DNA from: Pseudanabaena sp. ABRG5-3
Lineage (GTDB): Bacteria > Cyanobacteriota > Cyanobacteriia > Pseudanabaenales > Pseudanabaenaceae
Assembly: GCF_003967015.1 (NCBI RefSeq)
Contig: NZ_AP017560.1
Coordinates: forward strand, 1,240,001 to 1,304,000
DNA: 64,000 nt
Direction of reading: 5' to 3'
The first letter of the stretch is position 1. Every line of letters begins with the position of its first letter. Shown piece by piece: positions 53,702 through 63,342 of the stretch. Made by a program: the position numbers and the translations under genes. Under the pieces are notes generated by a model. The model made no database searches. It was not told the DNA's origin and saw nothing but the letters and a program-made list of their open reading frames with translations.

Positions 53702-56653
53702 ATGACATCTATAACACCTCCCATTCAAGACTTTCTCGCCCTTGTACCAGAGTTACAAGCGGTCGATCGCCTGACCTTAAAAGAATTAAGCGAACGAGTT
53801 CAGCCTTTACGTTATCGCATGGGACAAGTGATTTTGCGCCGAGAAACAATGCCAGCGCAGATCTTATTTTTGATGGAGGGACAAGCAAGGTTACTGGGAC
53901 AAGTTCCTAAAACAACATCACCAAACACCTTAGAGATTCTCAAACCGAATGCGGTCATGGGTTGGGTGAGTCTAATTCGTAATGTACCCTGTGAAACGGT
54001 AATTGCTTCTGTAGAAAGTACCTGTTTAGCATTAGAAGCATCAGACTTTTGGCAATTTTGCGATCGCGATCCTGCGTTTAAAGCTGCTTTTACCAATAAA
54101 GTGGGCTTGATCGAAGTATTCGATCTCCTTGCCGCAGAAATGGCTCGGCGGGCGCAGATTCCTGCCAATTTAGCGCATCTATCGCGTGATGCCTTACCAG
54201 AGGCATTGGTGATGACGTTGGCAGCAGGTAAAATGCCATTGTCTAAACTTGATCGCGAGTTTGTATGGCTAGTTAGTGGTAGTGGTCATTTTGGTATACC
54301 TGTGGGTAGTCGCATTGAGTCGGTAAATGATAATGACTTCCTTGAAGTTCCACAGGAAGGGAATGTCCGTTTAATCGGTTTGCGAGATGATTTTGCTATT
54401 AAAGTAGAAGTAGTGGAGGAAAGACCAGTACTAACTGCTTTAGATATTCCCTATGCTCCTGAATTACCGACGGTTGGAGAGAGATCTGATCCTAAAGGTT
54501 CTGATTATCCGCATTTCTATGGTCGTGGTCCCGTTGATGCTTCCCTTGCTTGCTTCCAAATGTTGGCGAGGTATTGGCAAATTCCCTTTTATCGTCATGT
54601 AGTCAAGCGTGCCATTGATAGTCAATTTGCCCGATCACCTAAATTATCATTACAGCTCTGTGGGGCGATCGCGGAACTGATGGGCTTAAATGGACAGCTC
54701 CTATCGATCCCTGCTAGCTCGATCGCCCAAGTGCCAACTCCTGCCTTATTACCTTGGCAAGATACCTTTGCGGTACTTTATAAGGCGAGCGATCGCGAAC
54801 TGGTTTTAGGCATTCCTGAACAAGGGATCGTTACAAAGAAAACAGCTCAATTTGCCGATCTTTGGGGTGACTCAGGACAAATTTTATTAGTGCAACCAAC
54901 CAAGGATACGCCCCAACAGAAATTCGGTTTATCGTGGTTTTTACCATCCCTCAAGCGCTATCAAAACACCTTAATTACGGTATTGATTGCCTCCTTCTTT
55001 GTGCAATTACTAGGACTAGCAAATCCCTTAATCACACAGGTGATTATCGATAAGGTAATTATCCAAAATGCTCCTGCAACGCTGAATACTCTGGGTATTC
55101 TCCTTGTGACGATTGCCGTATTTGAAGCCGTCATTAGTGCCTTGCGAACCTATCTCTTTGTCAATACCACCAACCGTATCGATTTAACCCTTGGCTCCGA
55201 AACCATCGATCACCTTGTGCGATTACCTCTGCGCTATTTTGAAAAGCGATCGGTTGGGGAATTATCTAGCCGCATTGGGGAGCTAGAGAATATTCGCCAA
55301 TTTCTTACAGGAACTGCCCTGACTGTCGTTTTAGATGCAGTTTTCTCTGTGATTTATATCGTTGTAATGATTTGCTATAGCTGGTTGTTGACCCTTGTAG
55401 CGCTAGGAACAGTTCCCTTATTTGCCTTGCTCACATTTATTGTTTCGCCAATTATTCGTGGACAATTGCGAACTAAGGCAGAACGCAATGCCACTACGCA
55501 ATCCTATCTTGTGGAAGTCGTTTCAGGGATTCAAACAGTTAAAGCTCAAAGCATTGAGTTAAAAGCACGGTGGGAATGGCAACGTCGCTATGCTCGTTAT
55601 GTTTCCGCAGGTTTTAAGAACGTTGTGACTTCCACCACTGCGGGATCAACTAGCCAATTTCTCAACCAATTGTCAAACTTGCTGCTGCTCTGGGTCGGAG
55701 CCTACCTAGTACTTGCTAATAAATTAAGTCTTGGCGAGTTAATCGCCTTTCGGATTATTGCAGGTTATACGACTACGCCACTATTGCGATTGATTCAGCT
55801 TTGGCAGAACTTCCAAGAGACTGCTCTCTCCCTTGAACGCCTGAGCGATATTATCAATCACCCTCAAGAGCAAGAAGAAGCAGGTCGCCGTAATATCCCT
55901 ATGCCTGCGATTATGGGTGCAGTCAGATATGAGAATGTCCATTTTCGCTTTGTTCCGAATGGCAATCTCCAACTAAATAACGTCAGCTTAGAAGTTCCTG
56001 CGGGTAAGTTTGTTGGGGTTGTGGGCGCTAGCGGTGCGGGTAAGAGTACCCTCACGAAGTTACTATCGCGACTATACGAGCCAGAATCAGGACGTATTCT
56101 CGTTGATGACTACGATGTTAGTAAAGTGGAGCTTTATTCTCTGCGTCGTCAGATTGGCGTAGTTCTACAGGATACTTTGCTCTTTGATGGTACGGTTCAA
56201 GAAAATATTGCGCTGACTAATCCTGATGCCACGCCCGAAGAAATTACGGAAGCCGCAAGGGTGGCTTGCGCCCATGAATTCATCATGCAGTTATCTCAAG
56301 GCTATGAATCACGGGTGGGTGAGCGCGGGGCAGCCCTTTCAGGGGGGCAGAGACAGAGAATTGCGATCGCCAGAACAGTATTACAAAAGCCACAATTACT
56401 CATCTTAGATGAGGCAACTAGCGCTTTGGACTACAATACCGAGCGTCAAGTCTGTCTCAACCTTGCCGAAGAATTTCGCGGGCGCACCGTCTTTTTTATC
56501 ACCCATCGCCTCGCGACAATCCATAGCGCTGACCTGATTTTGGTAATGGATGCGGGACGAGTTGCGGAACAGGGAACCCATCCTGATTTGATGGCAAAAC
56601 GTGAGCGATATTACACTCTTTATCGCCAACAAGAGGCAGCAGGCGAATCATGA
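53702..56653 (+). CDS. Type I secretion ABC exporter with cyclic-nucleotide-binding-like and C39-like domains
   Basis: The 983-residue protein has four parts. Residues 10-150 are a cNMP-binding-type fold (LKPNAVMGWVSLIRNVPCETVIASVEST). Residues 250-400 are a C39-peptidase-like domain where the catalytic Cys motif is replaced (GRGPVDASLACFQMLARYW), so it probably docks substrate without cleaving. Residues 415-715 form the six-helix membrane domain. Residues 735-975 are the ATPase: GASGAGKSTLTKL (Walker A), LSGGQRQRIAIARTV (signature), LLILDEATSALD (Walker B). It should be the inner-membrane motor of a type I system with the HlyD gene downstream. Confidence 0.93.
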   Translation: MTSITPPIQDFLALVPELQAVDRLTLKELSERVQPLRYRMGQVILRRETMPAQILFLMEGQARLLGQVPKTTSPNTLEILKPNAVMGWVSLIRNVPCETVIASVESTCLALEASDFWQFCDRDPAFKAAFTNKVGLIEVFDLLAAEMARRAQIPANLAHLSRDALPEALVMTLAAGKMPLSKLDREFVWLVSGSGHFGIPVGSRIESVNDNDFLEVPQEGNVRLIGLRDDFAIKVEVVEERPVLTALDIPYAPELPTVGERSDPKGSDYPHFYGRGPVDASLACFQMLARYWQIPFYRHVVKRAIDSQFARSPKLSLQLCGAIAELMGLNGQLLSIPASSIAQVPTPALLPWQDTFAVLYKASDRELVLGIPEQGIVTKKTAQFADLWGDSGQILLVQPTKDTPQQKFGLSWFLPSLKRYQNTLITVLIASFFVQLLGLANPLITQVIIDKVIIQNAPATLNTLGILLVTIAVFEAVISALRTYLFVNTTNRIDLTLGSETIDHLVRLPLRYFEKRSVGELSSRIGELENIRQFLTGTALTVVLDAVFSVIYIVVMICYSWLLTLVALGTVPLFALLTFIVSPIIRGQLRTKAERNATTQSYLVEVVSGIQTVKAQSIELKARWEWQRRYARYVSAGFKNVVTSTTAGSTSQFLNQLSNLLLLWVGAYLVLANKLSLGELIAFRIIAGYTTTPLLRLIQLWQNFQETALSLERLSDIINHPQEQEEAGRRNIPMPAIMGAVRYENVHFRFVPNGNLQLNNVSLEVPAGKFVGVVGASGAGKSTLTKLLSRLYEPESGRILVDDYDVSKVELYSLRRQIGVVLQDTLLFDGTVQENIALTNPDATPEEITEAARVACAHEFIMQLSQGYESRVGERGAALSGGQRQRIAIARTVLQKPQLLILDEATSALDYNTERQVCLNLAEEFRGRTVFFITHRLATIHSADLILVMDAGRVAEQGTHPDLMAKRERYYTLYRQQEAAGES

Positions 56654-56727
56654 TTGATTAGTTACTGATAGAAAGCAAGCACCATAAGAATTCATAAATA
56701 GGTTTTAGTAGATACAGGTGAAGTGAT

Positions 56728-58281
56728 ATGACTGATGTAAATGTGAAGGCTGTAAATAACGGTTCGAGTCCAGAAGCCAATCGCCTCCAATCTGATGTAC
56801 CCAATGAAGACAATGCGGTCAAGGGTTCTGAGAATAATACTCAGGCTTTTGATCAGCCACTAGTGCTACGTCAATCACCAAAATGGACTCAGGCAATTTT
56901 ATGGACTCTGCTAGGTTCTGTCACCTTTGGACTAATTTGGGCTTCGATCGCGAAAATCGAAGAGTCAGTACCAGCCCAAGGTAAATTGGAACCACAGGGG
57001 ACGGTCAAAGAAGTCAAAGCACCTGCTAGTGGTGTACTTAAGGAAATTTTGGTTAAGGATGGCGAACGGGTCGTTGAGGGACAAGTCCTATTACGCATTG
57101 ATGCTACTGCGGCAAAAGCCCAACTTGAATCCTTGCAGAAGCTGCGCCAGAACCTCCAAGAAGAAAATCAGTTTTATCGATCTGTTCTTAATGGCGATCG
57201 CGCACCAATTACCACTAAAAAAGCTGTAGCTGTCCCTGCGGAACTATTAGCATTAGCTCGTAACCGTGAGGCGCTTGTTTCGGAATCACAACTCTATCGA
57301 ATGCAGCTTAATGGTGGTGGAGCAGATCTTTCTGGCGATCAGAGGGATCGGCTCAGAGCAAATCAATCGGAACTAAGTTCGCGATCGCAAGCGGCGGAGG
57401 CGAGTATCTTACAAACGATCGAACAGCTTAATCAAACTCAAACGAAGCGGCTCGGTCGGCAAGAATCTCTAGCGATCAATAAAAGGATTCTTGATGGTAT
57501 TAAAAACGCCTTCGATGAGGGGGCAATTGCGCGGATTCAATATCTCAAACAACAGGAAGAAGTTAAGAATACTGAGTCAGAAATCCGTCAATTGCAACAG
57601 GAAGAAATGCGTCTTAGAGCCGCGATCGCAGAAGGGCGATCGCGACTAAATAACACCTTTGACACCACTCGCAAAGAGTTAACAGTGCAAATTGCTGACA
57701 ATACCAAACGGATTGCCGAAATCGATAGTCAGCTTACTAAGGCCTTAGTAGATAACAGCAAACGTCTTGCCGAAGTTGAGGGGCAGATCAGCCAAGCGGC
57801 TGTCACCCTAAAATATCAAGAGTTACGCGCTCCTGTATCAGGTACGGTTTTTGAGCTAAAAGCAGGGCTAGGCTATGTGGCGAATACTAACGCTTCTGAA
57901 AGTGTTCTCAAAATAGTTCCCGACGATCAATTGGTTGCCAAAATATTTATCACTAACCAAGATATAGGCTTTGTTAGAGAAGGAATGCCTGTTGATGTGC
58001 GGTTAGATTCTTTTCCTTTTAGCGAATTCGGTGATATTAAAGGAAAACTTGTTTGGATTGGTTCCGATGCTCTTCCACCCGATCAAGCTAATCCTACCTA
58101 TCGATTTCCTGCCAAAGTTCAGATTGAGAAGCAAGCCATCAAAATCAATGAAAATAGAAAAATTAATTTGCAGTCGGGGATGTCTTTAACTGCCAATATT
58201 AAAATTCGCGATCGCACGGTTATTAGTCTCTTTACTGATTTCTTCTTCAAAAATACCGAAAGCCTAAAATATGTCCGCTAA
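56728..58281 (+). CDS. HlyD-family periplasmic adaptor
   Basis: The 517-residue protein has a cytoplasmic start, one membrane helix (AILWTLLGSVTFGLIWASIAK near 57-77), a lipoyl-like half (VKAPASGVLKEILVKDGERV), a very long coiled coil (about 125-340), the second lipoyl half (LRAPVSGTVFELKAGLGYV) and a beta-barrel domain. This is the standard membrane-fusion-protein layout that links the ABC exporter to an outer-membrane channel of TolC type, which is not in the window. It is 75 bp after the exporter gene and clearly in the same operon. Confidence 0.93.
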   Translation: MTDVNVKAVNNGSSPEANRLQSDVPNEDNAVKGSENNTQAFDQPLVLRQSPKWTQAILWTLLGSVTFGLIWASIAKIEESVPAQGKLEPQGTVKEVKAPASGVLKEILVKDGERVVEGQVLLRIDATAAKAQLESLQKLRQNLQEENQFYRSVLNGDRAPITTKKAVAVPAELLALARNREALVSESQLYRMQLNGGGADLSGDQRDRLRANQSELSSRSQAAEASILQTIEQLNQTQTKRLGRQESLAINKRILDGIKNAFDEGAIARIQYLKQQEEVKNTESEIRQLQQEEMRLRAAIAEGRSRLNNTFDTTRKELTVQIADNTKRIAEIDSQLTKALVDNSKRLAEVEGQISQAAVTLKYQELRAPVSGTVFELKAGLGYVANTNASESVLKIVPDDQLVAKIFITNQDIGFVREGMPVDVRLDSFPFSEFGDIKGKLVWIGSDALPPDQANPTYRFPAKVQIEKQAIKINENRKINLQSGMSLTANIKIRDRTVISLFTDFFFKNTESLKYVR

Positions 58282-58314
58282 CAGAAAAGAGTTGCATTGC
58301 AACTCTTTTCTGTT
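58280..58314 (+). terminator. Terminator after the HlyD gene
   Basis: AACAGAAAAGAGTTGC pairs perfectly over 16 bp around loop ATT, starting at the hlyD-type stop codon and ending with TTGTATTG. Confidence 0.85.
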
Positions 58315-58341
58315 GTATTGTGACGCATAGACTAAATATTA

Positions 58342-58480
58342 ACTGATGTTACGTGGAACTATCACTCCATCAGGCTATCGTGTACAGAGTAGGGGCGGGT
58401 TTAGCATATAGATCTTGCTTTCAGCCCAGAATTATCAACTAAACCCGCCCCTACTTTAGAAACTTCCACGTAACATCAGT
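58342..58480. repeat. MITE-like element with 16-bp terminal and 17-bp internal inverted repeats
   Basis: ACTGATGTTACGTGGA (58342-58357) matches the complement of 58465-58480. AGTAGGGGCGGGTTTAG (58388-58404) matches the complement of 58439-58455. The element is flanked by ATTA on both sides, a possible 4-bp target duplication. There is no coding capacity. It lies against the stop codon of the SOUL gene. Confidence 0.7.
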
Positions 58481-58481
58481 A

Positions 58482-59006
58482 TTAAATAGAACGAATGGGA
58501 ATCTGGACTTCGCGCCGCTTGAGTGGTGCTGGTGTATAGGGAGAATCATAGAGAAATTCCCTTGGCTCCCCTGCGATCGCATATTCGGGATGATTTTCTA
58601 GCCATTCCTTTAACTTGGCAATATGACCTTGATAGCTCTCATAGCCATAGGCTCCCTGCAAGCCCAAACTTACAACCAACATCGGCGGATGATCTTCCAC
58701 TTGAATATCTGGTGATGTTTGTTGGGGACTAATGCCATTATTGTTGTACAAAAAAGAGATCTTCGCTTTGCCCCTTTCCACTGGCTGATCAATGGTCTCA
58801 CTGGGATAACGAGCTTCCACAGGTGTCGTCATCGCAATATTGTTACTACTGATATGCCGAAATAGCGGATTAAAAGCATAACCAGTTGCTTCCCGCAAAT
58901 TGCCCTCATAGGTGTATGTCCCTGAGCGATAGGCAGGATATTGCTTTACTTCGATGATGCCGTGAGGTGTGGGTGCGGGAAAGCCAACGGGTAGGGGAGC
59001 AGACAT
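58482..59006 (-). CDS. SOUL-family heme-binding protein
   Basis: The 174-residue protein matches the SOUL/HBP family: PHGIIEVKQYPAYRSGTYTYEG, FNPLFRHISSNNIAMTTPVEA with the family's AMTTPV motif, KISFLYNNN, and GYESYQGHIAKLKEWLENH. Family members bind heme or porphyrins; the His normally used as a ligand in some animal members cannot be identified with certainty. It is cytoplasmic. Confidence 0.88.
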   Translation of the reverse strand: MSAPLPVGFPAPTPHGIIEVKQYPAYRSGTYTYEGNLREATGYAFNPLFRHISSNNIAMTTPVEARYPSETIDQPVERGKAKISFLYNNNGISPQQTSPDIQVEDHPPMLVVSLGLQGAYGYESYQGHIAKLKEWLENHPEYAIAGEPREFLYDSPYTPAPLKRREVQIPIRSI

Positions 59007-59055
59007 AGGTTTCTTACCACAATAAACTTAAGGTTAAAAACTAAATCAATCTACA

Positions 59056-60692
59056 TTAACTATCAATAAATGCCTTAGCCCACTCATAGCGAATTTTATC
59101 TTTCGTAATTAAATACTCTGAAACTTCTCTACGTTTAATTGTATCCTTAGTCATTCTAACAATTTTCTTTATTTCATCGTCAATATCTTCAGGTTTAGCA
59201 CCCCTTTGCTCTGCCATTACAAACCAGTTATCTCCATCAGGATAATCTCCTCGATCATAACAAATCGCTCCCATCAACGTATAAGGTTGATGAGTATTAG
59301 GTTGTAGCTCCATTGCTTGAGATGCACAGGTTTCTGCTTGAGGTGATTGTCCAAGATCCCTAAATGTTGCTCCCCTTGTGACTAATAAAGCCGATTTTAA
59401 ATCTAGATCTTTTATCTTATTCCAATTTATATCTTCTGTAACTCTAAGAGCTTGTTCAGGTTGATTTGCCTTTCGCCAATTACTACTAGCACTAGCTAAA
59501 TTCCATTTATTGCCAGTCCGTTGATATTCTTTTTCATAAAAAATGGCTTCTAATCTTCTATGAGCGATTGCTATTTTCCCATCTGGAGCTAAAAGCTCTT
59601 CTTCAATAAGTTGAATAACTTGTTTCGGATCAAGACGCTCTTCTCTTTCAAGTTTAAGCATGATCTCATAAAATGGTTGCTTTTTTAACTGTCCTAAAAT
59701 TTGATATTTGAGTTGGAGTAGCCTAAAATGTATTTTCTCAGCAATTGAAGCTGTTTCTGCTAGCCCTTGTTCTACTAAATAGTGAATATCTTGTTCAGAC
59801 ACTTGGAATTTAGTATCTTGATCTTTGATATTTCCTTTTAATTCACTACTAAATTCAAGCTTTAAAAGAATGAAAAATAGATAGCTAGAAGCATCTAAAA
59901 CTGTATTTTGATCTATTTTATAAATCTTTTGCAGTTTAGCAACTAACTTTTTCTCTTTAGATATTCTATCAACTTCAATTAATTGATTTAGATTTCTCTG
60001 CTTTAGCCACCTATATTCAACATCCTCTAAGTTTTTTTGTGCATCTAATTTCTTTAAGATAGGATAGAGATTACTATTAACAGAACTCTCAGGATATGAT
60101 TCAACTTGATACTTTGATTTTAGATTAATAAATTCAGTCTGCTCTTGCCTTTGCTTCTCCTGATTTTGATAAATATCCCAAGTCTCACTCAAGTCATTTC
60201 CTAAAATATAGTCTATTTCAGATTTAGACAGTTGTTGTTTAGCACTAATTTTCTTTAGGGCTGTATATAAAGGGTTATCGGGATATATATTTAAATATTT
60301 ATTTGCTTTGTAACTAGTCTTTAACTTTGAGAAATTAGCTACATCTTGAATCAAGCTAATTGTCTCTGTCAATTTTTTCTCTTTGAGAATCTTGATATCA
60401 GATGCTGTAATTGTAATGCCAGTATCTAGCTTCCATAATATTGAGGATATTGGGCTTGAAATTCCAATTTCTATTTCTTTAGGAATACGACATTTGTTCT
60501 TTAATTGTAGAAACTCGTCTTCTAATCTTTTGTGATCTTCCGATTGATATTGCTGTAATTTAATAATTTCAAGGGTTTGAATGAAATTATTACTTGCTAG
60601 CCACTGAGATTCTAAATTTGTAGTCTTAATTCCTAATTCAGCCTTTCTTAATATTAGATATAAGAAGCCAGAAGATATAAACTTATTAACTT
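59056..60692 (-). pseudogene. 3' part of a repeat-protein gene interrupted by an IS630-like element
   Basis: This is the downstream portion of a gene that begins at 61777 and continues after the IS. The open frame runs from the element edge at 60692 to the stop at 59056; a TTG at 60372 could initiate a 438-residue fragment. The full protein (563 residues after removing the IS and one TA) has about five repeats of 60-68 residues, each with an LK-x-KY motif near positions 14, 82, 142, 209 and 272 and a following L-x-x-L-KK-L helix. A helical C-terminus with TPR-like SQAMELQPNTHQPYTLMGAIC follows. I do not recognise a function. No strong ribosome-binding site precedes the internal TTG, so the fragment is probably not made. 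Confidence 0.85.
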
Positions 60693-60709
60693 TACAGTCC
60701 GTTGAGGGA

Positions 60710-61656
60710 TTAAGTAGTACAGTAACAACACTTAGTAAACCAATTTTTGAAGAAATCTTTTTCTAACAAGTAAGGGAAAACGTTGATTAAATGCTGAAGT
60801 AGTTTTTGAGACTGAGGTCTAAGCAATCTAATAAAATATTTGAGAACCGACCACATCATCTCAATTGGATTAAAATCAGGAGAATAGGTGGGTAAGTACA
60901 AAATCTTAGCGCCTGTCTCTGTAATTGCTTTTGCGACCCCCTCAACTTTATGGCAGTTGAGGTTATCCATGATTATCCTATGTTCAGGACGTAATTTAGG
61001 TACTAGGTCATCTTGGATAAAGGTGAGAAAATCTTCCCCTTTCATTGAACCCTGAATCTTTTTCAGGCAAACAATACCATCGACCGAAATAGCCCCAATG
61101 ACTGTGTATTTCTGACCTTTGTAAAAGGGACGATGACTGAATACTCTCTTGCCACACTCACTTCTTGCCACAGAGCGTTCCATTCCCTGCCATACTCCCG
61201 TTTCATCAATACAAATAAGATCTTCAGCTTTTACCCCCTGCAATGCTTCCCAAAATTCACATCTTTGCTGTTGTACTGCCTCACTTTTTACCTTTTCATG
61301 GCGATAGGTCTTTTTTTTAGCGTGATGTTATGCCTCTGGAAAAATCGGCACATACTGCCCGTGGTCACTGATACTCCTGTTTGTTCTGCTACTTCCTCAC
61401 AGTACTGCCATAGTGTCCAATCTGGATGCTCTGTCGCAATTTTGAGGATTTTCTCTCGATGGGCTTCGAGCGGACTTTTGATTTGACTCCCTAATGGTTT
61501 GTGGTTTAGTTCTCCTGTCTCTCGGTATTGATTCAGCAGTGTTTGCACTGTTTTTGTCGCGACTTGAAATTGCTTAGCTACTTCACGAATCGATGTATTT
61601 CCTGCTTCGTAGGTTGCTACGATCTTTTGCCTAAGATCTAGTGAGTAAGGTGCCAT
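60710..61656 (-). CDS. IS630-family transposase, two frames joined by a probable -1 frameshift
   Basis: The first frame (61656 to 61288, 122 residues) is the helix-turn-helix part: MAPYSLDLRQKIVATYEAGN, then IREVAKQFQVATKTVQTLL. The second (open to 60710) is the catalytic part with DDE motifs: ICIDETGVW, IIMDNLNCHK and NPIEMMW, a DD34E spacing. The run of eight A at 61318-61311 allows a -1 shift, giving LKKKTYRHEKVKSEAVQQQ between the parts. Such slippage is known for ISY100-type elements. If the shift works the transposase is intact. Confidence 0.9.
61311..61318 (-). other. A8 slippery site for -1 frameshifting
   Basis: Eight consecutive A on the coding strand precede G. Reading the first frame through gives a stop about 27 bases later; shifting by -1 continues for 200 codons into the DDE domain. 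Confidence 0.75.
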
Positions 61657-61722
61657 TTTTTACTCTCTTTTTTGTTCTGCTATCCTATCTTATCTTGTAC
61701 TACTCTTTCCCTCAATAGGCTG

Positions 61723-61777
61723 TATATTTACTTTTGAGGGCATCAAAATGTTTATTCTGTAAATCTTCGTTATCCAT
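61723..61777 (-). pseudogene. 5' end of the interrupted repeat-protein gene
   Basis: From ATG 61777 the frame reads MDNEDLQNKHFDALKSKY, then enters the IS and stops after three more codons. The ATG is 25 bp downstream of the dnaA stop on the same strand, so the intact gene would have been in the dnaA transcript. Joining this to 60692 with one TA restores S-K-Y-K-V-N-K in frame, which matches the repeat motif of the protein. Confidence 0.85.
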
Positions 61778-61802
61778 ATTTTTCCTAATAATAACTAATC
61801 TT

Positions 61803-63266
61803 CTAATTCTTAGATTGGGCTATGAAGTAAATGCGATCGCTTAACTGCCGCAACAACTGGGCAATATCACCATCAGTGGATTGTAATTGCGCGACCTTTT
61901 CGCAGCTATACATCACGGTTGTATGGTCTTTGCCACCGACGGCTTCACCGATTTTGGGAAGACTGAGGTTGGTATGTTGGCGCATTAAGTACATGACATA
62001 TTGACGTGCTTGGCTAATTTCACGACGGCGGGAATTACCTAAGAGATCTGCTAAATCAATATTCAGCATTTCTGTCACCACACTCAACACCATCTCGGCA
62101 GAAACCTCTACAGGTTCCTTAGGAGGATTGAGAACTGGTGCGACATTTTCCACGGTCATCGGTAAGCCTGAAATAGAAATATAGGCAACGGTTCGCACTA
62201 ATGCTCCCTCCAATTCGCGAATGTTGGAGGTATAACTCGCGGCAATGTAATGCAGCACATCGGCAGGAATTTTGAGATTGTCGTATTCGGCTTTTTTCTG
62301 CAAAATCGCCATACGGGTCTCTAAATCAGGAACCTGAATATCGGCAATTAAGCCCATTGAGAAGCGCGAACATAGACGCTCTTGTAAACGGGGAATCTGA
62401 GCAGGTGGGCGATCGCTTGCCAGTACAATTTGTTTACCCGCTTCATAGAGGGTATTAAAGGTATGGAAAAACTCCTCTTGGGTATATTCCTTGCCCTCAA
62501 TGAATTGAATATCATCGACGATCAGCATATCGATCTCGCGATATAACTCCCGAAATCTCTGCATACTATCTTTACGAATCGCCGCAATCAGATCATTGGT
62601 GAATTGCTCTGTGGACACATAGGCAATCCTTGCCCTCGGTTCGATTTCTAGATGGTAATGGGCGATCGCTTGCATGAGATGGGTTTTACCTAAGCCCACA
62701 CCACCGCAGAGAAATAAGGGATTAAATTCGCGTCCGGGGGACTCAGATACTGCTAGAGCCGCAGCATGAGCCATACGATTGGTAGAACCAACCACAAAGC
62801 GATTGAAATTGTACTTAGGATTGAGATTATTATGGCGCGGCGAATTATGGCTACTCTCAATCTGCGGATCGCTCTGTACCTTGGTAGTGGGAATTGATGC
62901 TGCCATCGCCTGCACTGTTTCGGTAGCGATCGCCGTTTCCAAGAGGCTCTCTTGATTGCCTTCACCCTCGGTTACATCATCATCGGGCTGACCACTGGGG
63001 GGCGCACCACTGGGATCGGCGACGATATAGACTTCGACGGGATAGCCTAAAATTTCGGTGACAGCATCGGTAATGTTTTGAAAATAATATTTATGTAGCC
63101 AATTTTTGGCAAAAAGTGATGGCGTGCGAATCGTCAAGCGATCAGATGTCAGCTCATCAGCCACAACAGTCTTGATCCATCCTTCATATGTAGGGCGGCT
63201 AAGTTGGCTTTCAAGAAGTTCAAGGACTTGATTCCAGAGTGTTTCTAAGGAAATATCAACAGACAT
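61803..63266 (-). CDS. dnaA: Chromosomal replication initiator DnaA
   Basis: The 487-residue protein has the N-terminal domain I ([22 protein letters not shown]), a variable linker rich in Gln, Ser and Asn (about 95-145), the AAA+ domain with [14 protein letters not shown] (Walker A), [13 protein letters not shown] (Walker B) and the box-binding domain IV ([20 protein letters not shown]). It opens the replication origin in many bacteria, although dnaA is dispensable in some cyanobacteria. I saw no convincing cluster of DnaA boxes nearby. Confidence 0.97.
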   Translation of the reverse strand: MSVDISLETLWNQVLELLESQLSRPTYEGWIKTVVADELTSDRLTIRTPSLFAKNWLHKYYFQNITDAVTEILGYPVEVYIVADPSGAPPSGQPDDDVTEGEGNQESLLETAIATETVQAMAASIPTTKVQSDPQIESSHNSPRHNNLNPKYNFNRFVVGSTNRMAHAAALAVSESPGREFNPLFLCGGVGLGKTHLMQAIAHYHLEIEPRARIAYVSTEQFTNDLIAAIRKDSMQRFRELYREIDMLIVDDIQFIEGKEYTQEEFFHTFNTLYEAGKQIVLASDRPPAQIPRLQERLCSRFSMGLIADIQVPDLETRMAILQKKAEYDNLKIPADVLHYIAASYTSNIRELEGALVRTVAYISISGLPMTVENVAPVLNPPKEPVEVSAEMVLSVVTEMLNIDLADLLGNSRRREISQARQYVMYLMRQHTNLSLPKIGEAVGGKDHTTVMYSCEKVAQLQSTDGDIAQLLRQLSDRIYFIAQSKN

Positions 63267-63342
63267 TGTTGGTGGTGGTCAAGAGGGCTAACAGCGAATT
63301 ACGATCTTATCGTGTGTACTAAATTTTTGGAGAATTACTTAA

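Larger units (their letters stand above)
60695..61722 (-). mobile_element. IS630/ISY100-like insertion sequence, 1028 bp, complete
   Basis: The ends are related inverted repeats: CAGTCCGTTGAGGG at 60695 and, on the other strand from 61722, CAGCCTATTGAGGG. Both continue into AGTAGTACA. A TA dinucleotide flanks each end (60693-60694 and 61723-61724), the target duplication of the IS630-Tc1 superfamily. It carries a two-frame transposase and splits a gene downstream of dnaA. Confidence 0.92.

Noticed and set aside
56755-56790. GGTTCGAGTCC, resembling the T-arm of a tRNA
   Set aside because: It lies inside the coding N-terminus of the HlyD adaptor in frame, and no acceptor or anticodon stems can be drawn around it.
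63267-63342. Replication origin between dnaA and pdxA
   Set aside because: The gap is only 76 bp and contains no cluster of DnaA boxes.
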